DNA from: Anaerolineae bacterium
GTDB lineage: Bacteria; Chloroflexota; Anaerolineae; J102
Length of the DNA stretch: 6,158 bases
Direction: 5' to 3'
Assembly (NCBI GenBank): GCA_026992375.1
Contig: JALXAF010000238.1
Location: 1 to 6,158, forward strand
How positions within the stretch are numbered: position 1 is the first letter of the stretch; each line of letters starts with the position of its first letter. The notes beneath the pieces are model-generated. The model was not told the DNA's origin. It worked only from the letters and a program-made list of their open reading frames with translations, and ran no database searches. Shown here in pieces: positions 1 through 6,131 of this stretch. A program made the position numbers and the translations under genes.

Positions 1-2
1 TG

Positions 3-122
3 GCGGCCGCAGGGCTGCTGGGGGCGTGGAAGATGAGCGCTTACGGCGAAGAGATCATCGCCGCCATGAGGCGAGTCAATGGAGGGTCAGGGGCAGATAA
101 AGCCAGCGGGGATCGAGGATAA
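3..122 (+). CDS. 3' end of an unidentified plus-strand gene (partial)
   Basis: The frame starting at base 3 is open from the window edge to a TAA at 120-122 and gives 39 residues beginning AAAGLLGAWKMSAYGEEI. Outside the overlap with the next gene, about 22 of the first 28 codons end in G or C. That matches the G/C-rich third positions expected here and cannot be a shadow of the minus gene, which ends at 76. The peptide starts with a small-residue and hydrophobic stretch, then becomes charged and amphipathic (GEEIIAAMRR), and finishes with a Gly/Ser/Asp/Lys tail that looks unstructured. I do not recognise the family. If real, it converges on the minus-strand gene and overlaps its last 15 codons and stop (47 bp). 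The other two plus frames either stop at 34-36 or give an Arg-rich implausible peptide. Confidence 0.5.
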   Translation, partial: AAAGLLGAWKMSAYGEEIIAAMRRVNGGSGADKASGDRG

Positions 123-2079
123 AGGCCCGGCCCGCCACATTGTCCGCGGGCGTGAAATCGATCTCGGGCTTGCCCGCCACGGCTCTCACCACCTTCACGC
201 CCTCCTGCGGCATGGTGATGCTGAAAGCGTGGCTGAATGTGGCGTTGGGAGCCAGCACAGGCAGTGTAATGATGTCTTCATCGCCCGCGTCGATGCTGAG
301 ACGCAGCCGGGCGGTGGCGGTGTAGGGGCTGCGGTTCTGCACAGTCAGCGTTAGCGGGATGGTCGCGCCCGGTGCGGGCGGGCCGGCCGGTGAGGAAAGC
401 GTCAGGGAAAGATCGCTGGGGGTGGAGCCCAAAATGAAGCGATCCAGATAAACCCGGTAAAGATGCCAGCCGTCCGCGGACTCGAAACTGATGCACAGCC
501 GCCCTTTTTGCTCCCGGAACGGCATCAGATCAGCCCAGACATAATGCCAGTTGAAATTGCCCCATCCGCCTGGCTCGCCGTCGAGAAATGTCTTTCGCAA
601 AGGGTGCATGAGCCCCGCTTCATCCTGCCAATACAGTTCGAGGGGGCGATTGGCCGGATAACCGGAATACCAGTAATGGAAACCCACGGTGGGTTGGTTC
701 AGATCAATGGGCGTAAAAAATTGACGATGGCAAAAGAGAGCGGGCGTCCGCTTTCCCTTTAATGTCTGAAATTCGATGCTGCCGTTATAGCCCTGATCGC
801 TGCGGAGAATCTTGTCTTCCTTGTTTTCGGTCAACCATTGTCGCGGGTCTTCCATGATCGTTGCGCTCATCATGTTGTCGGGCGGGGGCACGGTGATGGT
901 GATGGGCGTGTGATAGCGGAAAAGAGGCAGTTCCTCCCACACGCCGTACCCCGGCTCCCGCACCGTCGCCCTGAGATTTTCGCGCGGGCCCAGACGGGCG
1001 ATGAATTCGTTTTTTTCGGGTGACAACTTTGTCCACCAGGGCTCGGGCAGGATGTGCGGGTCCACGGGCGGAAGCAGCCGCTGACGATGATCCTGAATGC
1101 GGCCATGCAGATCATAGGTGTAGAGCTTGACCGGCGTCGAGAGCACCCAATCGGAGGTGTTGCCAAAGCGATCGACGCCCCTCAGTCGAAGCTCGATGGT
1201 CTTGCCGGGATGCTGGGGGTAGGGAGCAGAATTGCCAGAGATGTGGTAAGGCTGCCAGTCGCCGCCATCCAGGCGATATTGCACCTCGAAATGGAAGCTT
1301 GTGGTTTCATCCGGGCGCTCGCGGCCATGCACGGTGAACGACTCCTCGGTGGTCGCCCATTCGGGCATGGGATCAAACCAGACTTCCGGCGGTTGATCAT
1401 CATAACGATAGCGGAACACCAGTTGCGGCGCCAGTTTGGGATCACTCTCCTTGCTGTGAGAGATTTTGTAAAACGCATTGACAAGCTCATCGCTGCGGAT
1501 GGAAAAGCCGATGTAAGGCCAGGTGACATGCCGGTTCATGATCTCTGTGACGTCAAATTCATACCAATAACCCGCCTCACCCAACTTGCCTTTGGCCGGA
1601 GCGCCCGAACCCCACCAGGCGCGGTTGCTCCAATTGGCGATTTCTTCGTTGATAGGCTCTTGGCCCGTATAGTAAATGGAGACAGGCATCTCCTTATCCG
1701 CGCCGCCGCCCACGCCGAAGAAAAGCGACGCCTCCTCGATGTTCAGGATATTATCGGGCGGCGTCCACTGATATCCCACCAGGGTGCGCAACTCCGTTAC
1801 CAGGTCGTTATATTGCCCCACCAGCAACGATTCATCCATTCCATAGACATGCTCCTGAATCTCTCTGGGCCCGTTGGCGATGAATGTGTCATCGACCGGG
1901 GACAATTGGATGGTCTCGGTGTCGCCGTTCCCCTCCGATGGCTGCAAAAGCGCCCCTTCTGGCAGCGGGGGCAGCGGCGCGGGCTTGCTCAGCGGCGGCA
2001 AAGGCGCGGCAGCGGCATTTGTCGAAAACAGAGTCAATGTGAACAGGCATAAGATGAAAATCCCGGCATATCGCAACAT
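76..2079 (-). CDS. Exported multidomain protein: DNRLRE-like, Ig/FN3-like and CARDB-like domains with C-terminal YLPL tail
   Basis: This complete 667-residue protein is probably secreted or surface-exposed. Residues 1-25 form a signal peptide: short basic start (MLRY), hydrophobic core IFILCLFTLTLF, and a likely cleavage site in NAAAAP. Residues 26-41 are a Pro/Leu-rich linker with PLPPL twice. Residues about 57-226 resemble a DNRLRE/CBM96-type jelly roll: DDTFIANG near the start, LLVGQY, EASLFF, WSNRAWW, YEFDVTEIMNRH, GFSIRS, and a closing PQLVFRY. Residues about 229-320 look Ig- or FN3-like (YRLDGGDWQPY, then LRGVDRFGNTSDW). Residues 321-430 are unassigned. Residues 430-552 are beta-rich and aromatic, possibly another jelly roll, with the only two mature cysteines (C450, C529). 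Residues about 555-655 resemble CARDB (SDLSLTLSS, PGATIPLTLTVQN, then PADN). The last residues, LYLPLTLH, lie beyond that domain. No catalytic motif is visible. Such modules commonly bind carbohydrate or act as adhesion spacers, so a binding or scaffold role is inferred. The ATG at 2077-2079 is backed by a GAGGTG ribosome site. Confidence 0.94.
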   Translation of the reverse strand: MLRYAGIFILCLFTLTLFSTNAAAAPLPPLSKPAPLPPLPEGALLQPSEGNGDTETIQLSPVDDTFIANGPREIQEHVYGMDESLLVGQYNDLVTELRTLVGYQWTPPDNILNIEEASLFFGVGGGADKEMPVSIYYTGQEPINEEIANWSNRAWWGSGAPAKGKLGEAGYWYEFDVTEIMNRHVTWPYIGFSIRSDELVNAFYKISHSKESDPKLAPQLVFRYRYDDQPPEVWFDPMPEWATTEESFTVHGRERPDETTSFHFEVQYRLDGGDWQPYHISGNSAPYPQHPGKTIELRLRGVDRFGNTSDWVLSTPVKLYTYDLHGRIQDHRQRLLPPVDPHILPEPWWTKLSPEKNEFIARLGPRENLRATVREPGYGVWEELPLFRYHTPITITVPPPDNMMSATIMEDPRQWLTENKEDKILRSDQGYNGSIEFQTLKGKRTPALFCHRQFFTPIDLNQPTVGFHYWYSGYPANRPLELYWQDEAGLMHPLRKTFLDGEPGGWGNFNWHYVWADLMPFREQKGRLCISFESADGWHLYRVYLDRFILGSTPSDLSLTLSSPAGPPAPGATIPLTLTVQNRSPYTATARLRLSIDAGDEDIITLPVLAPNATFSHAFSITMPQEGVKVVRAVAGKPEIDFTPADNVAGRAFILDPRWLYLPLTLH
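79..102 (-). other. C-terminal LYLPLTLH tail of the minus-strand exported protein
   Basis: Residues 660-667 read LYLPLTLH and end at the stop codon. They follow the CARDB-like domain, whose last expected strand is around GRAFIL, after a DPRW spacer. The tail is short, aromatic and Leu/Pro-rich. It closely resembles the end of the divergent gene's product (LWLPLMTQK). I recall similar endings on predicted exported proteins of Chloroflexota. A sorting or anchoring role is inference only. Confidence 0.6.
1957..2007 (-). repeat. Pro/Leu linker with duplicated PLPPL unit
   Basis: Residues 25-41 of the minus-strand protein, directly after the signal peptide, contain (A)PLPPL twice, separated by SKPA. 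Low-complexity proline linkers at this place usually separate the first folded domain from the membrane or cleavage site. The short tandem may have arisen by slippage of GC-rich DNA. Confidence 0.6.
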
Positions 2080-2083
2080 CGAT

Positions 2084-2089
2084 CACCTC
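2084..2089 (-). promoter_or_regulatory. Ribosome binding site of the minus-strand gene
   Basis: On the minus strand GAGGTG precedes the ATG at 2079-2077 with a four-base spacer (six bases if only GAGG is counted). It is a good Shine-Dalgarno match and fixes the start, because the signal peptide begins right after this ATG and the protein has no other well-placed start upstream. Confidence 0.75.
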
Positions 2090-2099
2090 GGAAATTGGT

Positions 2100-2128
2100 T
2101 TGCAGAGGAACAAAATTCATGCTAGGAT
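2100..2128 (+). promoter_or_regulatory. Candidate promoter for the plus-strand propeller gene
   Basis: TTGCAG (2100-2105) and TAGGAT (2123-2128) are separated by 17 bases, and TGC directly before the second hexamer makes an extended -10. Matches to the sigma-70 consensus are 3/6 and 4/6, so this is weak. It would start transcription near 2135 and leave a leader of about 77 bases. It faces the stronger minus-strand promoter. No better plus-strand candidate was found in the intergenic region. Confidence 0.25.
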
Positions 2129-2146
2129 GCAATCGGATATGCAGTG

Positions 2147-2176
2147 ATTATAGCATCAGGTGAGGCATCCTGAAAA
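2147..2176 (-). promoter_or_regulatory. Promoter of the minus-strand gene, extended -10 type
   Basis: Read on the minus strand, TGC-TATAAT (hexamer at 2147-2152, TG at 2154-2155) is a perfect extended -10. TTTTCA at 2171-2176 is a 4/6 match to the -35 consensus at an 18-base spacing. Transcription would begin near 2140, giving a leader of about 60 bases before the ATG at 2079. This is the best promoter-like sequence in the intergenic region. Confidence 0.55.
2156..2173. promoter_or_regulatory. Small inverted repeat in the promoter spacer, possible operator
   Basis: TCAGG and CCTGA form a perfect five-base inverted repeat around an eight-base spacer. Nearly all of it lies between the -35 and -10 of the minus-strand promoter, where a bound repressor would block RNA polymerase. 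The arm CCTGA also overlaps GCATCCT (2165-2171), which pairs with AGGATGC at 2124-2130. The arms are short enough to occur by chance. Confidence 0.25.
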
Positions 2177-2200
2177 ACAACGAAAACCCAACACCCTCCT

Positions 2201-2203
2201 GGA
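2201..2203 (+). promoter_or_regulatory. Weak ribosome binding site of the propeller gene
   Basis: Upstream of the start only GGA followed by an A-run is present. It lies eight bases before the ATG at 2212 and five before the GTG at 2209, so the ATG is the better placed start. The two differ by one residue. The A-rich stretch may itself help ribosome loading. Confidence 0.4.
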
Positions 2204-2211
2204 AAAAAGTG

Positions 2212-5200
2212 ATGAACAGACAAAATCGCGCTTTATCTCAAAGAAGCCTGCGGGGCATTCTCATCATGGGCGCTTTGACGACTCTCGTCATGCTGCTGAT
2301 GGTCTTGTGGCGCGGGCCTGCGGCTCAGGCGGCGACGCCTGCACCGACGCCCACCTTCATCCCGCCGCATCGGGCGCTATTGCAGGAGCGGGGCGGCCTC
2401 GAAGGCGTTTCTGCTACGCAGAAGCCAACAGCTCCGGCGCCGCTGGAAGAGATGGCTTACGCTTTTGGCGGGGGCGTCACCAGCGCCCGGTTGCAGGAAG
2501 ACCGTCTGTATCTCTACCAGAAAGGCAGGATTCAGGTTTACGATGTGACAGATTCCGCCCACCCCCAGCGCCTGAACGAGCTGATTCTCAGCCCTGACGG
2601 CGGCGAAGCGTTCAAAGCCCACATTTTTCTGGCGGGAGATTATCTTTATTTGTGGCGGAGCAACGGCAGCGGTTTTAATCAACAGGATGTGATCGATGTC
2701 AAATCAGATCCGCCTCGCGTTGTCACTGTGCAGGAACCCCTTGGCGGCGAGGTCATTTGTAACGCCGGGACGATTTTCTATTTTCTGAATCGCTCGGGCC
2801 ATCTCGAAATTTGGGATTGGACAGATCCCGTGGCGCCGCAATTGCTCAGCAAGAAAGATCGGCTCTGGGGAGGTTATTACGTCAAAGATGCCGTGGTGCA
2901 GAGGGGCTACCTGTATGTGACCAGCGATAACGGTTTTTTCATTATCGACGTTTCAGACGCCGAACATCCCCGACAAATTGGAACGCTGGACTACGATATC
3001 ACAGACAATGGCGGCCTGGCGGTGCAGGGCGATTGGGCTTATTTGCACAGCCGATATGGCAGTTTGCATGTCATCGATGTCAGTGATCGCGCCCATCCGC
3101 AGGAAGTCAAGATCGTCAGCACTTCGGGATGGGCTTCTTCCCTCAAAACTGTGGCTGTGGGGAATCGCCTTTATCAATTCAGAAGCGAGCGGAGCAAAAC
3201 CGAGTTGTCTGTCTTCGATATCTCCGCCCCCGCTGACATACACCTGCTGAAAAAAATCATGCTCGACGCCATCCCCAGCTATGACTCCATCCAACTTTCG
3301 CCCGAGCATATCCTGTATCGCGGCAGGGGCAAGGGCTGGACCGTTCAGGACCTGCGGTCGCTGGATGCGGTGGAAACGTTGTGGGATATCCAGTTTCCAT
3401 CCTCGCCGACGCTGCTGGCCCGCGGCGGGCCGAGCCTGATCTTCACAGCGGAATCGCGAATGACGGCATTGATCGATGTCAGCGAGCCGCTGCATCCCCG
3501 GCCTCTGTGGTGGGCCGATCTGCCGCCATCTGTTCCGACTGACATCGTTGTGGACGGTGACTATTTCTATGTCTCGTCATCCGGCTATTCCGACCAACAG
3601 GGACAACATGATCCCATCATCAGCGTTTATCATCGCCCGGACGCGCTGCATCCTCAATTGCTGCGGCGGCTCTGGGGACAGTTCAACGCCGAGGCGGGCA
3701 TCGACGCCCGAGGCAACCTGCTCATCGGCGTCAGTCAGGATCAAATGCGCTTGCGGATTTTGGATGTCACCCGTTTCCAGAACGCGTTTCTCTATGATGG
3801 GCCGGTGGCTGGCAATTCGCTGGGGGTGGTGGCCCGCCAGGGCGATCTGCTGTTTTTGCGAGGCCAGGATGCGCAGCAACAATGGCGGCTTTATCAATAC
3901 AACATTGCAGACCCGGCGCATCCCCGCCTGATTGGCTCGTACCATCACCCCGAAAATCTCTGGGCGTCAAATCTGTTGTTCAACGGGCCTGTGGCCTACG
4001 CGGCCATGCAAGAAACAACCGAATGGGCGAGAAATCGTATCGTGACGGCTTTGCACATCAGTGCGGAGCAAGCGCCCGTTCATCTCGCCGAGTACCAGCC
4101 CTTTCCTCAGCCTGCTTCATCCAGATATTTTGTGCAGGGAGCCATCGCTGGCAACCGATTGCTTTACACCAACGGCTCTCAGCTTTCCTGGGCGGATATT
4201 TCGAATCCTGAACAGCCACAATTTTTGAAACTGACGACCTCCTATGGCAGCCCGATACTTGTCTTTGAACCGCTCATTTATGCGACGTCGAACAGCGGAT
4301 TAATGTGGTGGCGGTTTCCGGCTGAGGACAGTAGCATGGTGCTGGATGCCGCAATAGGCGGCGGGCGCACCTACGCGGTGGCCGCCCGGGATGACAGGCT
4401 TCTGGTGGGCAGACCGCACCGCCTTCTGGTCTACGATACGACTGATCCCTCTCACCCCCGGCTGGTGGGCGAAACCACGGACGTCATCGGAGACATCTTC
4501 GACATCGATGTTCAAGGGGACGTTGCTTATCTGGCCCTGGGAGAAAAGGGCGTGCAGGTGGTGGATGTGAGCGATCCCGCCCATCCCCGACCGGGCGCGT
4601 CGGGCCCCGCGTATGGATTCGTCTGGAATGTGGACGCCGCGGGCCAGCAGCTTTACGCCGCTGATGAGAAAGGCCTCGCCGTCTATGACATCAGCGATAC
4701 CGCTCGATTGCAACTGCTGACGCAAACGCCACAACGCTCTTGGGATGTGGCGGCGACGCATGATCTGCTGGCCTCGGGCCATCACAATGCTTTCACCATA
4801 GCCCAGTTCACACCGCCCGATGAGATGCGCCAAATATACTACACGCCAAAACTCACAGAGGGCGTCGATGCCGACAATGACGCTTTCTATGCGGCCCAGG
4901 GTTTTCGGGGGCTGGGCGTCTACAATCTGTGGGGGAGCCTGAACCAGCGGTTCAAGTTGCCGGGCTATGCTCTGGATGTTGCCGTCCAGGGCGATCAGGC
5001 TTATGTTGCGGACTGGCTGGGCGCACTGCACAGGACAGATTTGGGCGATGTGAACGCGGAGCAGATGCGCACCACCTTGCTGCCCGGCAGAACCTGGCAG
5101 GTCAGCGTGGCGGGCGACGCGGCTTATGTGAGTATGCCCGATGAGGGCGTGACGGTCATCGACGCCGGGCGGATGGAACCAATCGGAGAGATTCCCTTCA

Positions 5201-6078
5201 AGGTGCTGCGGCTAACAAACTTGTGGCTGCAAACGGTCGATGTGGTCATGGCCGGGGGCGATATGGCCCTGTATCGTTTTGATCTGAGGGATGAGACGTT
5301 GTCGCCCCTGCGCCTTGCTCTGCCCGCATCACTGAACGCCCTCAGCGGCAGGGGAGATATGGCGTACGCGGGCGCCGGGAATGAGCTGCTGGCGGTGGAG
5401 ACGACGGGCCCGGCTCTGACCATCGCCAGCTCGCTGACATTTTCCGAACCGGTGCGCAGTATCGTTGCATCGGCGCAGCAGCCTTATCTCTATGTGCAGA
5501 CCGGCGACGCCAGTCTGCATTTGCTGGCCCTGGACGATCCCGCCCGCCCCACGGAGATCGGGCGCTATTGGACGACGGAAAACATCCAGGATTATCAGGT
5601 CATCGATGGCGCCCTCGTTCTGGCGACCGACGCCCATCATCTGCAAATCATCGACTGGCGCGACCCTGCGCATCCTGAGCTGTCCCAAATCATCGACACG
5701 CCCGCTTCGCCCCGGCTGGTCGCCAGTGATGGTCGGTATCTGGCGGTGTGGGAATCGGGCAGAGGCTTCGAGGTTTTCGATGTCTCGGACCCGCTTCACC
5801 CCGTTTATCTCTTCGCCCAGGCCGCCACCGAGCCGCTAGCGCAATTGCTGATGAAAAACGGGCGATTGGATACGCTTTCAGTCTCGGGAGCGGTGAGCCG
5901 CTATCAGATTTCGCCCACGACTCGCGAGATCGTTCCCCTGGATGTCGGGCTCAAACAGTTGGGATGGGCCAATCGTATTGCGGTTGCAAACAACATGCTG
6001 TTGGCCGCAACGGAAACGGGCGGACTGCAACGCTATTCGGCCATGGCGTTGTGGCTGCCTCTGATGACGCAAAAGTAA
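2212..6078 (+). CDS. Large exported LVIVD-repeat beta-propeller protein with C-terminal WLPL tail
   Basis: This intact protein has 1,288 residues from the ATG at 2212 (1,289 from the GTG at 2209; residue numbers here count from the GTG). Residues 1-41 are a signal peptide: basic start with several Arg, hydrophobic core about 17-34, and likely cleavage at AQA-A. A short Thr/Pro linker follows. From about residue 82 to the end the protein consists of repeats of about 43 residues with the LVIVD-family pattern: hydrophobic-x-hydrophobic-hydrophobic-D-V-S-D-P-x-H-P, preceded by a strand such as VQGDxAYL. Clear examples are VQVVDVSDPAHP (782-793), FEVFDVSDPLHP (from 1187) and LHVIDVSDRAHP (from 286). 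I count about 28 units, 18 with the central Asp. Repeats of this kind fold as propeller blades, and LVIVD proteins are typically exported proteins of unknown function. No catalytic motif is visible, and only one cysteine (near residue 179) occurs. It is divergent to the DNRLRE/CARDB protein gene and shares its C-terminal tail. A surface binding or scaffold role is inferred. Confidence 0.95.
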   Translation: MNRQNRALSQRSLRGILIMGALTTLVMLLMVLWRGPAAQAATPAPTPTFIPPHRALLQERGGLEGVSATQKPTAPAPLEEMAYAFGGGVTSARLQEDRLYLYQKGRIQVYDVTDSAHPQRLNELILSPDGGEAFKAHIFLAGDYLYLWRSNGSGFNQQDVIDVKSDPPRVVTVQEPLGGEVICNAGTIFYFLNRSGHLEIWDWTDPVAPQLLSKKDRLWGGYYVKDAVVQRGYLYVTSDNGFFIIDVSDAEHPRQIGTLDYDITDNGGLAVQGDWAYLHSRYGSLHVIDVSDRAHPQEVKIVSTSGWASSLKTVAVGNRLYQFRSERSKTELSVFDISAPADIHLLKKIMLDAIPSYDSIQLSPEHILYRGRGKGWTVQDLRSLDAVETLWDIQFPSSPTLLARGGPSLIFTAESRMTALIDVSEPLHPRPLWWADLPPSVPTDIVVDGDYFYVSSSGYSDQQGQHDPIISVYHRPDALHPQLLRRLWGQFNAEAGIDARGNLLIGVSQDQMRLRILDVTRFQNAFLYDGPVAGNSLGVVARQGDLLFLRGQDAQQQWRLYQYNIADPAHPRLIGSYHHPENLWASNLLFNGPVAYAAMQETTEWARNRIVTALHISAEQAPVHLAEYQPFPQPASSRYFVQGAIAGNRLLYTNGSQLSWADISNPEQPQFLKLTTSYGSPILVFEPLIYATSNSGLMWWRFPAEDSSMVLDAAIGGGRTYAVAARDDRLLVGRPHRLLVYDTTDPSHPRLVGETTDVIGDIFDIDVQGDVAYLALGEKGVQVVDVSDPAHPRPGASGPAYGFVWNVDAAGQQLYAADEKGLAVYDISDTARLQLLTQTPQRSWDVAATHDLLASGHHNAFTIAQFTPPDEMRQIYYTPKLTEGVDADNDAFYAAQGFRGLGVYNLWGSLNQRFKLPGYALDVAVQGDQAYVADWLGALHRTDLGDVNAEQMRTTLLPGRTWQVSVAGDAAYVSMPDEGVTVIDAGRMEPIGEIPFKVLRLTNLWLQTVDVVMAGGDMALYRFDLRDETLSPLRLALPASLNALSGRGDMAYAGAGNELLAVETTGPALTIASSLTFSEPVRSIVASAQQPYLYVQTGDASLHLLALDDPARPTEIGRYWTTENIQDYQVIDGALVLATDAHHLQIIDWRDPAHPELSQIIDTPASPRLVASDGRYLAVWESGRGFEVFDVSDPLHPVYLFAQAATEPLAQLLMKNGRLDTLSVSGAVSRYQISPTTREIVPLDVGLKQLGWANRIAVANNMLLAATETGGLQRYSAMALWLPLMTQK
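2452..6039 (+). repeat. Array of about 28 LVIVD-like propeller blades (protein-level repeat)
   Basis: Using the Asp position of xxVxD(V/I)S as an anchor, units fall at residues 112, 163, 203, 247, 290, 337, 381, 423, 475, 519, 565, 616, 663, 702, 743, 786, 827, 866, 906, 944, 985, 1025, 1064, 1107, 1149, 1191, 1233 and 1277. Spacing is 38-52 residues, averaging about 43. Degenerate units keep the hydrophobic pattern but replace the anchor (H475, N565, H616, R702, Q866, N906, E1064, A1107, Q1233, S1277). The DNA has diverged between copies, so the duplication is old. Twenty-eight units would fit four seven-bladed rings, but other partitions are possible. Confidence 0.75.
6049..6075 (+). other. 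C-terminal LWLPLMTQK tail of the propeller protein
   Basis: Residues 1281-1289 read LWLPLMTQK and directly follow the third strand of the last blade (GLQRYSAMA). They match the LYLPLTLH ending of the neighbouring exported protein in the core L-(Y/W)-L-P-L, with three or four residues to the stop. The segment could serve as an export or anchoring signal, or simply be the last strand of the final blade. Confidence 0.55.
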
Positions 6079-6087
6079 GGAAAAAGG

Positions 6088-6124
6088 AGGTGCGCCGCCT
6101 TTGCATCAACGGGGCGGCGCACCT
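6088..6124 (-). terminator. 12-bp perfect hairpin, likely terminator for a convergent minus-strand gene
   Basis: AGGTGCGCCGCC (6088-6099) and GGCGGCGCACCT (6113-6124) are perfect reverse complements around a 13-base loop. On the plus strand the hairpin begins nine bases after the propeller gene's stop but is followed by GTGGCGATT, with no T-run. On the minus strand it is followed by CCTTTTTCC, so the classic intrinsic terminator layout applies to a gene coming from the right. It may also work for the propeller gene as a hairpin that stops or protects the transcript. Confidence 0.65.
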
Positions 6125-6131
6125 GTGGCGA

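Noticed and set aside
3..10. GCGGCCGC palindrome at the left edge
   Set aside because: A GC-rich eight-base palindrome within an apparent Ala-rich coding stretch, with no sign of a regulatory role.
44..63. Inverted repeat CGGCGA / TCGCCG as a terminator for the minus-strand gene
   Set aside because: The stem is only six bases with no T-run in either direction, and it lies in the apparent coding region of the left gene. No convincing terminator for the minus-strand gene was found within the window.
1054..2052. 332-codon plus-strand open frame opposite the minus-strand gene
   Set aside because: It lies entirely inside a gene with a signal peptide, recognisable domains and a good ribosome site. 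Its translation has no domain-like pattern and it is explained as a codon-bias shadow.
2953..3495. 180-codon minus-strand open frame inside the propeller gene
   Set aside because: It is antisense to the repeat array in the same phase as other shadows. Its recurrent IDD and AVQ-like patterns are reverse complements of the GATGTC-type repeat codons.
4300..5031. 243-codon minus-strand open frame inside the propeller gene
   Set aside because: It is antisense to several well-preserved propeller repeats. The translation has no coherent motif, and no ribosome site or promoter was seen.
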